Below, one piece after another: positions 42,120 to 50,507 of a stretch of 64,000 bases of DNA. The notes beneath the pieces are model-generated. The model did no database searches and was not told the DNA's origin. It was given only the letters and a program-made list of their open reading frames with translations. The stretch is from Microbacterium sp. CSI-V (lineage in GTDB: Bacteria > Actinomycetota > Actinomycetes > Actinomycetales > Microbacteriaceae): positions 1 to 64,000 of the forward strand of contig NZ_MTQM01000005.1 in NCBI RefSeq assembly GCF_001984105.1, read 5' to 3'. The position numbers and the translations under genes were made by a program. How positions within the stretch are numbered: the stretch's first letter is position 1; each line of letters begins with the position of its first letter.

Positions 42120-43799
42120 CTACACGCGCAGCCAGGCCGTCGCCTCGCCGGGGAGCGCCCCCGACTCGACGGGAGCGCTCGACAGCAGCACCTCGCCCGC
42201 GGGGAGCTCCACCGGCTCGGTGCCGAAGGTCGTCACCACGGTCCAGCCGTCGGGGCGGGCGAAGGCCACCACGTCGTCGCGGCCGAGGTCGAGCCACTCC
42301 AGCTCCTCGGCGGTCTGCAGGTCGTGCCGGAGGTCGAGCGCGCGGCGGTAGAGCGACAGCGTCGAGGCGGGATCGCCGTCCTGGCGGTCGACGGCGTAGG
42401 TCGCGAACCATTCCGGCTGCGGCAGGTGCGCCCCGCCCCCACCGAAACCGAACGCGGTGTCGGAGGCCGCCCAGGGCAGCGGGACGCGGCATCCGTCGCG
42501 CCCGATGTCGACGCCCGGGCTGCGGAAGAACGTCGGGTCCTGGCGGGCGGCCTCGGGGATCTCGGCGACCTCGTGCAGGCCGAGCTCCTCGCCCTGGTAC
42601 AGGTACGCCGAGCCCGGCAGCCCCAGCACGAACAGCGCAGCGGCCCGGGCGCGGCGTTCTCCCCGCGCGGTGTCGAGCGCGGGCGAGGTGCCGCCGGAGA
42701 GCAGCCACTCGTTGCCGTGCTTGCGCGTCGGACGGCCGTCCTCGGTGCGCTCCGCGTCGGGCAGGCCGTAACGCGTGGCGTGGCGGACGACGTCGTGGTT
42801 CGACAGCACCCACGTCGTCGACGACCCCGACTCGGCGGCGAGCGCGAGGTTGTCGGCGACGATGCGACGGAACTGGCCCGCGTCGAAGTCGGCCTCGAGC
42901 AGGTCGAAGTTGAACGACTGCCCCAGGCTTTCGATGCTCGCGTACAGCGGCACGCGCGAGGGGTGCACCCACGCCTCGGCGACGGCGGTGCGGGGCGGGT
43001 CGTAGGAGTTGAACACCGCGCGCCACTCGGCGTACACCTCGTGCACGTCGTCGCGGTCGAGGAGGGGGTGGGTCCCGTCCTGCGGCATCGCGGCGAGCTC
43101 GGCGGCCGAGGGCAGCGGCTCGCTGAGGTCCTTGGTCAGCATGTGCGCGACGTCGATGCGGAACCCGTCGACGCCCCGGTCGCTCCAGAAGCGCAGGGTC
43201 TTCACGAAGTCGGCCCGCACCTCGGGGTTCGCCCAGTTGAGGTCGGGCTGCGACACGTCGAAGTTGTGGAAGTACCACTGACCGTCGGCGACGCGCTCCC
43301 ACGCGGAGCCGCCGAACACCGACTGCCAGTCCGTCGGCGGCTCGGAGCCGTCGGGACCCGTGCCCTCGCGGAAGATGTAGCGGTCGCGCTCGGCGGAGCC
43401 GCGACCGGCGGCGAGCGCCTCCTGGAACCAGGCGTGGTCGTTGGACGTGTGGTTCGGCACGATGTCGACCACGACGCGGATGCCATGGGCGTGCAGCTGC
43501 GCGATGAGCTCGTCCATGTCGGCGAGGGTCCCCAGGCGCGGGTCGACGTCGCGGTAGTCGGCGACGTCGTACCCTCCGTCGGCGAGCGCCGAGGGGTAGA
43601 AGGGGCTGAGCCAGACGGCATCCACGCCCAGTTCGGCCAGGTACGGCACCCGCGAGGTGATGCCGGGGATGTCGCCGAGGCCGTCGCCGTTGCTGTCGGA
43701 AAAGCTGCGGGGATACACCTGGTACACCACGGCCTGGCGCCACCAGTCGGGGGCGTCGGAGAGCTCGCGGGCGTGCACGGAGTGTGCGGCGGTGGTCAC
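42120..43799 (-). CDS. GH13 alpha-glucosidase (oligo-1,6-glucosidase/sucrase type)
   Basis: A 559-residue cytoplasmic GH13 enzyme. Region I is DIVPNHTS, the nucleophile Asp is in GFRIDVAH near 216, the acid Glu in AVAEAWV near 272 and the transition-state Asp in SNHDVVRH near 332. The insert after GYDVADYRDVDPRLGT and the QGEELGL segment are typical for alpha-glucosidases such as AglA/MalL. The GTG start has GAAAGGA 8 bp upstream. It ends the operon with the importer encoded upstream and should hydrolyse imported alpha-glucosides. Confidence 0.9.
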   Translation of the reverse strand: MTTAAHSVHARELSDAPDWWRQAVVYQVYPRSFSDSNGDGLGDIPGITSRVPYLAELGVDAVWLSPFYPSALADGGYDVADYRDVDPRLGTLADMDELIAQLHAHGIRVVVDIVPNHTSNDHAWFQEALAAGRGSAERDRYIFREGTGPDGSEPPTDWQSVFGGSAWERVADGQWYFHNFDVSQPDLNWANPEVRADFVKTLRFWSDRGVDGFRIDVAHMLTKDLSEPLPSAAELAAMPQDGTHPLLDRDDVHEVYAEWRAVFNSYDPPRTAVAEAWVHPSRVPLYASIESLGQSFNFDLLEADFDAGQFRRIVADNLALAAESGSSTTWVLSNHDVVRHATRYGLPDAERTEDGRPTRKHGNEWLLSGGTSPALDTARGERRARAAALFVLGLPGSAYLYQGEELGLHEVAEIPEAARQDPTFFRSPGVDIGRDGCRVPLPWAASDTAFGFGGGGAHLPQPEWFATYAVDRQDGDPASTLSLYRRALDLRHDLQTAEELEWLDLGRDDVVAFARPDGWTVVTTFGTEPVELPAGEVLLSSAPVESGALPGEATAWLRV

Positions 43800-43830
43800 G
43801 AAGGGGTCCTTTCGGGGGTGGGGGGGTCGG

Positions 43831-44742
43831 TCAGCCCTTGACGGCGCCCTGCGTGACGCCGGCCATCACCCATCGCTGGGTGAAGAGGTAGGCGACGATC
43901 GCGGGAGCCATGGCCATGAGGTACGAGGCGAAGGCGACGTTGTAGTTGTTGCTGAACTGCGTCTGGAACAGGTTCTGGCGCACGGGCAGCGTCTGCAAGG
44001 CCGGATCGCTGATGATGAGCGAGGGCATCATGAAGTCGTTCCAGGCGTACAGGAACGCGAAGATGCCGACGGTCGCGCTCATCGGGGCGAGGAGCGGAAA
44101 GATGAGCCGCCAGAACGTCTGCCAGGTCGTCGCGCCGTCGATGCGCGCGCTCTCCTCGAGCTCGAGCGGGATGGAGCGCAGGAACGCGGTGAACAGCAGC
44201 ACGCTGAAGCTCAGCTGGAACATCGTGGCGAGGATGATCACGCCGAACGGGTTGTCGAGCCCGAGGCGGCCGGTGAGCTGGATCTGCGGCAGAGCGACCA
44301 CGGGGAACGGGATGAACATCGCCGCGAGCAGGTAGAAGAACGAGTACCGGAAGAGCTTCCGGTCCCAGTTGCGGGCGATCGCGTACGACGCGAAGGCCGC
44401 GAGGACGATGGTGGCGGCGACCGTCCCGGCCGTCACCAGGAACGAGATCGCCAGGCCCACGGGGAACTTCGTCAGCGTCCAGGCCTGCACGAACCCGTCG
44501 AAGCTGATCGGCGAAGGGAACGAGAAGGCGTTGCCGTCGACGACCTGCGCCCCGGTCTTCACCGCCATCGTGATCGAGACGTACAGGGGCAGGAGCACCG
44601 TGACGGCGCACAGGATCAGGACGGTGGTCGCCGACCAGTTGATGCGTTCGGTACCCACCCGCCGGATGCCGGTGCGTCGACGCGAGGGGACGGAGAGCTC
44701 TGCCTGCTCGAAGGCGAGCGCGGGCTGGTTCACGGCGGTCAT
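43831..44742 (-). CDS. Carbohydrate ABC transporter permease (MalG type)
   Basis: A 303-residue permease with a 35-residue cytoplasmic N-terminus and six membrane segments. The EAA loop is ESARIDGATTWQTFWRLIFPLLAP and the terminus is VTQGAVKG. It is coupled by ATGA to the MalF-type partner upstream. It works with the binding lipoprotein at 45650-46963 and an ATPase encoded elsewhere. Confidence 0.92.
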   Translation of the reverse strand: MTAVNQPALAFEQAELSVPSRRRTGIRRVGTERINWSATTVLILCAVTVLLPLYVSITMAVKTGAQVVDGNAFSFPSPISFDGFVQAWTLTKFPVGLAISFLVTAGTVAATIVLAAFASYAIARNWDRKLFRYSFFYLLAAMFIPFPVVALPQIQLTGRLGLDNPFGVIILATMFQLSFSVLLFTAFLRSIPLELEESARIDGATTWQTFWRLIFPLLAPMSATVGIFAFLYAWNDFMMPSLIISDPALQTLPVRQNLFQTQFSNNYNVAFASYLMAMAPAIVAYLFTQRWVMAGVTQGAVKG

Positions 44743-45653
44743 GAGAGGGTGTTCCTTCCCCGGGTGAGCGAGAGCTGGAGCAGCGAGATGGCGACGGCGA
44801 CGAGGAAGAAGAGGGCCGCGTTGGCCATCTGGTAGGCGTAGTCGCCGCCGTTGAAGCCGAGGATGATCGACATCGCCACGCTGCGGGTCGAGGTGCCGGG
44901 CCCGCCGTTGGTCAGACCCACGATGATGTCGTAGGCGTTGAGGAAGCCCTTGAAGCCGAGGATGACGTTGATGACGACATAGCCGGCGACGAGCGGCAGG
45001 GTGATCCGCAGAAGCTGCTGCGTCTTGGTCGCGCCGTCCAGGCCCGCCGCTTCGTACACGTCGCCGGGCACCGACAGCAGCCCCGCGATGTAGATGAGCA
45101 GCGTGCCGGGGATGGCCTGCCAGGCGGTCACGATCACGATCGCGAGCCACGCGAGGTCGGGGTTCGCCAGCAGCGACGTCTCCAGCCACGGGATGCCGAG
45201 GGCGGTTCCGGCCTGCGGGAGGGAGTTGCTGAAGAGGAAGTTGAAGACGTAGGCGATGATGATGCCCGAGATCACCATCGGGATGACGAAGACGGTGCGC
45301 AGCGCCTTCTTGAAGCGGATCTGCGCGGTGAGGCCGACCGCGAGCAGGAACGCCGCGATGTTGACGACGATGACCGTCGCCACCGAGAACCCGAAGGTGA
45401 ACAGGTAGGCCTGCAGGATCGCCGGGTCGCTGAAGAGCGCGATGTAGTTCGTCAGCCCGACGAAGTTCCACTGCCCGATGCCGATCGAGTCGGTGAAGCT
45501 GAAGAAGATGCCGACGATGCCCGGCAGCGTGATCGCGAGGGTGAACAGCGCGAGGGTGGGCAGCAGGAACAGGTAGTAGATCGGTTCCACGCGGCGGGTG
45601 CTGCGGCGCGCGGCCGTCTTCCCGCCGGTGACGATCGTGGTGGTGGTGGTCAT
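44739..45653 (-). CDS. Carbohydrate ABC transporter permease (MalF type)
   Basis: A 304-residue permease with six hydrophobic segments and the EAA loop EAAGLDGATKTQQLLRITLPLVAG. Its N-terminus MTTTTTIVTGG is short and polar. Start and stop overlap the neighbouring genes by 4 bp on both sides, so the three transporter genes are one translational unit. Confidence 0.92.
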   Translation of the reverse strand: MTTTTTIVTGGKTAARRSTRRVEPIYYLFLLPTLALFTLAITLPGIVGIFFSFTDSIGIGQWNFVGLTNYIALFSDPAILQAYLFTFGFSVATVIVVNIAAFLLAVGLTAQIRFKKALRTVFVIPMVISGIIIAYVFNFLFSNSLPQAGTALGIPWLETSLLANPDLAWLAIVIVTAWQAIPGTLLIYIAGLLSVPGDVYEAAGLDGATKTQQLLRITLPLVAGYVVINVILGFKGFLNAYDIIVGLTNGGPGTSTRSVAMSIILGFNGGDYAYQMANAALFFLVAVAISLLQLSLTRGRNTLS

Positions 45654-46963
45654 CGCGCGGCTCCTTCGGCGGCGGACTCGGTGGTCGAGGCGACGGGCTG
45701 GCGGAACGCCAGGCGCGACCAGTCCTGATCGAGGGTGCCGAGGGTCCCCTCGGTCGAGGCCCCCAGGATCATGGCCTGCGCGTAGCTGAAGACCGGGATG
45801 GTCTTGGGCACCAGCACCGACGCGCCCTGGTAGATGCGCCCTTCGTCGTAGTACGGGATCATCCCCGCTACACGCGGGTCGCTGGGGGCGGGAGCGTCCG
45901 TGGTGGGCGCGAACCCGAGCTGCGACTCGTTGTACGCCTCGATGATCTGCGGCTGGTACAGGTACTCGAGGAAGTCGCGTGCGGCATCCTGGTGCTTCGA
46001 TCCCTCGGGGATCATGGCCGCGAGGTCCATGTTGACGCGCACCGCGAGGTCGTCCGGGTCGTTCGTCATCGGGAGCGGAAAGGTGCCGACCGCGAGATCG
46101 GGCGACGTCTTGGCGATCTCGCCGAGCGCCCACGGCCCCTGCAGGTACATCGCGGCCTGCCCCTGCGCGAAGGCGAGGTTTCCGTCGCCGTAGCCGCGGC
46201 TGGCGGCATCCGGGTTGGTGTAGGTCGAGGACAGCTCGGTCATGCGCTGCATGGGCTCGGCGAGGTCCTTCTGGAACGACACCGCGGAGTCGGGGCCGAC
46301 GCCGTCGCCCTCGGCGGCGAGTCCGTCGAAGAAGTCGAGGACATTCATCGATCCGCCCACGGCGTAGTCGTACCAGCCCTGGCCGATGGTCCAGTCGTCC
46401 TTGAAGGTGCCGTAGAACGGCGTGACACCGTCGGCCTTCAGCGTTTCGGCGGTCTGGATCAGTTCGTCCCACGTCGTCGGGACCGAGAGCCCGAGCCGAT
46501 CGAAGATCTCCTTGTTGTAGATCACCGACGATGCCATGACCGAGTAGGGCAGCGCGCTGGTGCGCCCGGCGCACGAGCCGTACTGGTCCATGAGGGGCTG
46601 CAGGTCGTCGCGAACAGTGGCGGCGGCGGCCGTGCCGGAGAGGTCGGTCAACGCGCACCGCTGCACGAACCGCGCGACCTCGTAGTTGTAGTTCGCGAGC
46701 ATGATGTCGGGCGGATTGCCGCGGACGAAGCTCGCCGAGACGACGTCGACGCCCGAGGCGTCCATCTCGACGCGCACCTCGTCCTGCGACGCGTTGTAGT
46801 CGGAGACCACCTGGTTCATGAACGCGAGGGCCTCGCGTTTGCTGAAGGTGAAGCGGATCGTCTCGCGCCCGTCGGCGGAGCAGCCGGCGAGCATCGCCGC
46901 CGCCAGGCCCGTCACCGTCAGCGCCGCGACTGCTCGTCGCACCGTCGCCGTCTTCCTCGACAC
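45650..46963 (-). CDS. Sugar ABC transporter substrate-binding lipoprotein
   Basis: A 437-residue extracellular binding protein of family 1. The signal peptide carries an n-region VSRKTATVRR and lipobox AAAMLAGC. The mature part has GNPPDIMLANYNYEVARF and MYLQGPWALGEIAKTSPDLAVGTFPLP, characteristic of maltose/trehalose-type binding proteins. The GTG at 46963 follows AGGAGG by 4 bp; an ATG at 46978 overlaps that site and was rejected. It is the first gene of the alpha-glucoside operon, facing the ROK regulator. Confidence 0.9.
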   Translation of the reverse strand: MSRKTATVRRAVAALTVTGLAAAMLAGCSADGRETIRFTFSKREALAFMNQVVSDYNASQDEVRVEMDASGVDVVSASFVRGNPPDIMLANYNYEVARFVQRCALTDLSGTAAAATVRDDLQPLMDQYGSCAGRTSALPYSVMASSVIYNKEIFDRLGLSVPTTWDELIQTAETLKADGVTPFYGTFKDDWTIGQGWYDYAVGGSMNVLDFFDGLAAEGDGVGPDSAVSFQKDLAEPMQRMTELSSTYTNPDAASRGYGDGNLAFAQGQAAMYLQGPWALGEIAKTSPDLAVGTFPLPMTNDPDDLAVRVNMDLAAMIPEGSKHQDAARDFLEYLYQPQIIEAYNESQLGFAPTTDAPAPSDPRVAGMIPYYDEGRIYQGASVLVPKTIPVFSYAQAMILGASTEGTLGTLDQDWSRLAFRQPVASTTESAAEGAAR

Positions 46964-46984
46964 GTGTCCTCCTCGCATCCTTGC

Positions 46985-47010
46985 GATTTTGAATCGTAGA
47001 TTAAATCTAC
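46985..47010. promoter_or_regulatory. AT-rich operator, probably for the ROK regulator
   Basis: A perfect 15-bp palindrome GTAGATTAAATCTAC (46996-47010) adjoins a smaller one, GATTTTGAATC (46985-46995). Both stand out as AT-rich in this GC-rich DNA, lie between the divergent binding-protein and ROK genes, and resemble operators used by XylR/NagC-type ROK repressors. Confidence 0.7.
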
Positions 47011-47069
47011 TCGTCAAATCAATGTGTTGAGGGCAGTATTGCAGGAGACACGAAGGGGGTCAAGATCCG

Positions 47070-48299
47070 ATGACGGATGCCACACCCTCGGTTCCCTCGC
47101 TCCGCCGCCACAGCCTCGACGCCGTGCTCGCCTATGCGTGGGACGCCGAGGCATTCACGGCGAGCGACGTCATGGCCGCGGTCGCACTGACCCGGTCGAC
47201 GACGATCGACGTGCTCGACGAGCTGGTCGCCCGCGGGCTGCTGATCGAGATGCCGAACGCCCGGGCCGTGGGCGAGTACTCCAAGGGACGACCGGCGCGC
47301 CGCTTCGCGCTCCGCGCCGACGCCGGACTCGTCGTCGGCGTGGATGCCGGCCGCGGACACGTCACGGCGACCGTCGCCGACCTCCGCGGGGTGCCTGTCG
47401 CGACCTCGCGGCTGTCGATCGACCCGGAGCGGGATTCGCCCGAGCGCCGCCGCCGCGCCGCCGAGAAGGTGGTCGACGCCACCCTGACCCGGGCGCGCGC
47501 CTCGCGCGACGATCTCGTCGCGATATGCCTCGGCGTGCCCGCCCCCGTCGATCGCGCGGGCCGCTCCCCCGCGCACCACGACGGCTTCTGGCAGCGCATG
47601 AACCCCGACTTCGTCGACACCTTCGCCTCGTGGGCTCCGGTCGTCCGGGTCGAGAACGACGCCTCGCTCGCCGCGGTCGCCGAGCACGCGCAGGGCGCCG
47701 CCGTCGGCTACGACGACTTCGTCGCCCTCCTCGCGGGCGAGCGGTTCGGTGCCGGGCTGTGGCTCGACGGGCGCCTCCTCCGCGGCGCGCACGGCGGAGC
47801 CGGAGAGACGGTCGCCTTCGACCGGGTCGAGGGCGTCGGCAGCGCGTACGGCCTCGCGCCGCGGTGCGTCGACGCCGCGCGGGCGGCGATCGCCGCGGGC
47901 ACCCTGCCCGCCGGCAGCGCGCTGGCCGATGTGCCGGACGACGACCTGGATGCCAAGACCGTGCTCGACCTCGCCGCCGCGGGCGACCCGGGAGCCCTGG
48001 CCGTCGCAGCCGAGGTCGGCGGCCAGCTCGCGATCGTGACGGGGCTCCTCGGCAGCCTGTTCGACGTCCGCCGGGTCGTGATCTCGGGCGCGATCGCCGC
48101 CGGCGCGGGCCCGATCATCGCCGCCGCGGCCCAGGCCCTCCCCGCCGCGCTGCACCTGCCGCCGCCCGAGATCGTCGCGTCCCCGCTCGGCGCGGACATC
48201 GTGTCGGTCGGCGCCGTCGCCGCGGCCCTCGAGTCCACGCGCTCCCGCGCGATCGACCTCGCGCCCTTCGCCCTCCCCGGCGAGCGCGCGCGGGCCTGA
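47070..48299 (+). CDS. ROK-family transcriptional regulator of the alpha-glucoside operon
   Basis: A 409-residue ROK protein. A winged helix-turn-helix spans residues 10-60 (FTASDVMAAVALTRSTTIDVLDELVARGLL), followed by the ROK fold with VVGVDAGRGHVTATVADL, CLGVPAPVDRAG, VRVENDASLAAVAEH and GGAGETVAFDRV. The zinc-binding CxCGxxGC motif is missing (GVGSAYGLAPRCVD), so kinase function is unlikely. It is divergent from the importer, with the AT-rich palindromes in between. A family C palindrome follows 15 bp after the stop. Confidence 0.88.
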   Translation: MTDATPSVPSLRRHSLDAVLAYAWDAEAFTASDVMAAVALTRSTTIDVLDELVARGLLIEMPNARAVGEYSKGRPARRFALRADAGLVVGVDAGRGHVTATVADLRGVPVATSRLSIDPERDSPERRRRAAEKVVDATLTRARASRDDLVAICLGVPAPVDRAGRSPAHHDGFWQRMNPDFVDTFASWAPVVRVENDASLAAVAEHAQGAAVGYDDFVALLAGERFGAGLWLDGRLLRGAHGGAGETVAFDRVEGVGSAYGLAPRCVDAARAAIAAGTLPAGSALADVPDDDLDAKTVLDLAAAGDPGALAVAAEVGGQLAIVTGLLGSLFDVRRVVISGAIAAGAGPIIAAAAQALPAALHLPPPEIVASPLGADIVSVGAVAAALESTRSRAIDLAPFALPGERARA

Positions 48300-48313
48300 G
48301 CCCCGCGTCTCGA

Positions 48314-48377
48314 GCGTGAGTCGCCAGAATCCGTCGCTTCCGCGACGGCACAGGCGACAATTCTTGGCGACTCACGC
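48314..48377. repeat. Palindromic element, family C copy 3
   Basis: 24-bp arms (48314-48337 and 48354-48377) starting GCGTGAGTCGCCA. One arm carries AAGAATTG and the other AGAATCCG, the same kind of asymmetry as the other copies but inverted relative to copy 2. It starts 15 bp after the ROK stop. Confidence 0.85.
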
Positions 48378-48435
48378 AACCGGTGCGCGGGCGCAACCCG
48401 TGGCCGGGCGGAACACCGGCGGATAGCCTCGGGGC

Positions 48436-49725
48436 ATGCCCGACTGGCCCTCGCACGTCCTCTGGTGGCACCTCTACCCGCTCGGGTTCGTGGGCGCGCC
48501 GATCCGCGACGGCGTCGACCCCGACGCGGAACCGGTGCACCGCCTCGAGCGCATCGAGCCGTGGCTCGACCACGTCATCGAGCTCGGTCTGAACGGCCTG
48601 CTACTGGGGCCGATCTTCGCGTCGGAGACGCACGGGTACGACACCGTCGATCACTTCCGCGTCGACCCGAGGCTGGGCGACGACGCCGACCTCGACCGAC
48701 TGCTGGCAGCGTCCCGGGAGCGCGGCATCCGGGTCCTCCTCGACGGCGTGTTCAATCATGTCGGGCGGGGACATCCGGCGTTCCAGGCCGTGCTCGCGGG
48801 CGGGGACGCCACGCTCTTCCGCGGCACCCGGGTCGCCGGGCGGTTCGAGCCCGAGGTCTTCGAGGGGCACGGTGCCCTCGTCGCCCTCGACCACTCCTCC
48901 GACGCGACCGCCGATCTCGTGGTCGACGTCATGTGCCACTGGCTCGCGCGCGGGATCGACGGGTGGAGACTGGATGCCGCCTACGCGGTGCCGCCGCAGT
49001 TCTGGGCGCGGGTGCTCCCCCGCGTGCGCGAGCGCTTCCCCGAGGCGTGGTTCCTCGGCGAGGTGATCCACGGCGATGCCCCCGCGATCGTGCACGCGTC
49101 GACGATGGACTCGCTGACCCAGTACGAGCTGTGGCAGGGCATCTGGCACGGCATCGCCGATGGCAATTTCTTCGAGCTGAGTCACGCGATCGAGCGCCAC
49201 GACGAGCTGCTCGCGACCTTCGTGCCGCAGACGTTCGTCGGCAACCACGACGTCACGCGGATCGCCTCGGCGGTCGGGCCCGACCTCGTCCCGCACGCTC
49301 TCGCCGTGCTGTTCACGGTGGGCGGCACCCCGTCGGTCTACGCGGGCGACGAGTTCGGCTGGACCGCGGTGAAGGAGGAGCGCGAGGGCGGTGACGACGC
49401 GGTGCGGCCGGAGTTCCCGGCCACCCCGGCGGACGTGACCGACGTCGACGAGCGCATCCTCGACGCGCATCGCGCGCTCGTCGCCCTGCGCCGGCGGCAT
49501 CCGTGGCTCTGGCGCGCCCGCACCGACGTCGTCGAGGTCACGAACGCCACCCTGGTGCTCCGCACCGCCGTGGATGCCGAGGCGGTCATCGTCGCGCTGA
49601 ACATCGGCGGCTCCCCCGCGTCGCTGCCCGCCGCCGACGCAGCCGCCGTAGTGGCGGGCGACGCGATGCTCGCCGACGCGAGGGTGGAACTCCCGCCCCG
49701 GGGCTGGGCGGTGCTGGAGCGCTGA
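48436..49725 (+). CDS. GH13 alpha-amylase-family enzyme
   Basis: A 429-residue cytoplasmic GH13 protein. It contains LDGVFNHVGRGH (region I), nucleophile Asp in GWRLDAAYAV near 178, acid Glu in WFLGEVIHG near 207 and the Asp of VGNHDVTR near 270. It is shorter than classical amylases and lacks obvious extra domains except a short C-terminal beta part. Candidates are maltooligosaccharide hydrolase, cyclomaltodextrinase-like or trehalose-metabolising enzymes. It lies after the ROK gene and may share its regulon. A palindrome starts 9 bp after the stop. Confidence 0.85.
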   Translation: MPDWPSHVLWWHLYPLGFVGAPIRDGVDPDAEPVHRLERIEPWLDHVIELGLNGLLLGPIFASETHGYDTVDHFRVDPRLGDDADLDRLLAASRERGIRVLLDGVFNHVGRGHPAFQAVLAGGDATLFRGTRVAGRFEPEVFEGHGALVALDHSSDATADLVVDVMCHWLARGIDGWRLDAAYAVPPQFWARVLPRVRERFPEAWFLGEVIHGDAPAIVHASTMDSLTQYELWQGIWHGIADGNFFELSHAIERHDELLATFVPQTFVGNHDVTRIASAVGPDLVPHALAVLFTVGGTPSVYAGDEFGWTAVKEEREGGDDAVRPEFPATPADVTDVDERILDAHRALVALRRRHPWLWRARTDVVEVTNATLVLRTAVDAEAVIVALNIGGSPASLPAADAAAVVAGDAMLADARVELPPRGWAVLER

Positions 49726-49733
49726 CACCCCTC

Positions 49734-49803
49734 GTCCCACTTGTGGCATTGCGCGTCCCAGAAGAAGCTGCTCAGAGCCCCGCCGACCAGCAACAAGTGG
49801 GAC
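49734..49803. repeat. Palindromic element, family D (single copy)
   Basis: Perfect 11-bp arms GTCCCACTTGT (49734-49744) and ACAAGTGGGAC (49793-49803) enclose 48 bp. It is located between convergent genes, 9 bp after the GH13 stop and 54 bp from the response-regulator stop. Its size and position match the other palindromic families, but the stem is shorter. Confidence 0.65.
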
Positions 49804-49856
49804 ATGGGATGCCAGTGACCCGCCGCGTGGGCAACCGGATGCCGGAGCCGGGCGAC

Positions 49857-50507
49857 TCAGCCGCCGCTCCGGAAGCGGTGCTCGGGGCGCCCCGTCGAGC
49901 CGTAGCGGAGGCCGACCGAGACGAGACCCCGCTCGGCCAGAGCGGTGAGGTGGCGCTGCGCGGTCGCCCGGGACACGCCGATGCGCTCCGCGACCTCCGA
50001 CGCCGACGCCTCGTCGTCACCCAGGGCCGCGAGCACCGTCTGCTCGGTCGCCGAGCGGGCGAGCGAGGCGCCGTCGCGCTCCCCCCGCATGACGGCGGCC
50101 GCGCGGTCGACGTCGTCCTGGGTCAGCGGCCGAGAGGACGCCAGCAGGTTCCGGTAACGCGCGTACCGGTCGAGGCGTTCGGCGAGCACGCGCGTGTCGA
50201 ACGGCTTCACGAGGAACGCCAGCGCCCCGGCCGTGAACGCGCGCCGCACGGTCGCGGCATCCGTCGCCGCCGACAGCACGAAGGCGTCGAGGCCGACCGA
50301 GCGGACCAGTTCGATCCCGTCGCCGTCGGGCAGGTACACGTCGGCGAGCAGCAGATCGGGGGCGTGCGCGGCGATCGCCGCCCGCGCCTCCCCGACCGTG
50401 CGCGCCGGTTCCAGGGCGGCGAAGCCGGGACGCGCGTCGACGGCGTCGCGGTGGAGGCCTGCCACCCGGAAGTCGTCGTCGACGACGAGCACGCGGATAT
50501 CGGTCAT
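49857..50507 (-). CDS. CitB/DcuR-type response regulator
   Basis: A 216-residue two-component regulator. The receiver domain (1-120) has the acidic VVDDD, phosphoacceptor Asp in LLADVYLPDGDG near 54-55, and LVKPFD with the conserved Lys near 100. The C-terminal helix-turn-helix is ASEVAERIGVSRATAQRHLTALAERGLV near 165-192. CitB-family regulators control uptake of citrate and C4-dicarboxylates. It is coupled by ATGA to the sensor kinase and divergent from a CitM-type transporter, its likely target. Confidence 0.9.
   Translation of the reverse strand: MTDIRVLVVDDDFRVAGLHRDAVDARPGFAALEPARTVGEARAAIAAHAPDLLLADVYLPDGDGIELVRSVGLDAFVLSAATDAATVRRAFTAGALAFLVKPFDTRVLAERLDRYARYRNLLASSRPLTQDDVDRAAAVMRGERDGASLARSATEQTVLAALGDDEASASEVAERIGVSRATAQRHLTALAERGLVSVGLRYGSTGRPEHRFRSGG

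Noticed and set aside
22396-48377. Possible CRISPR array formed by the repeated hairpins
   Set aside because: Copies are thousands of bases apart, self-complementary over their whole length, not regularly spaced, and no cas gene is present.
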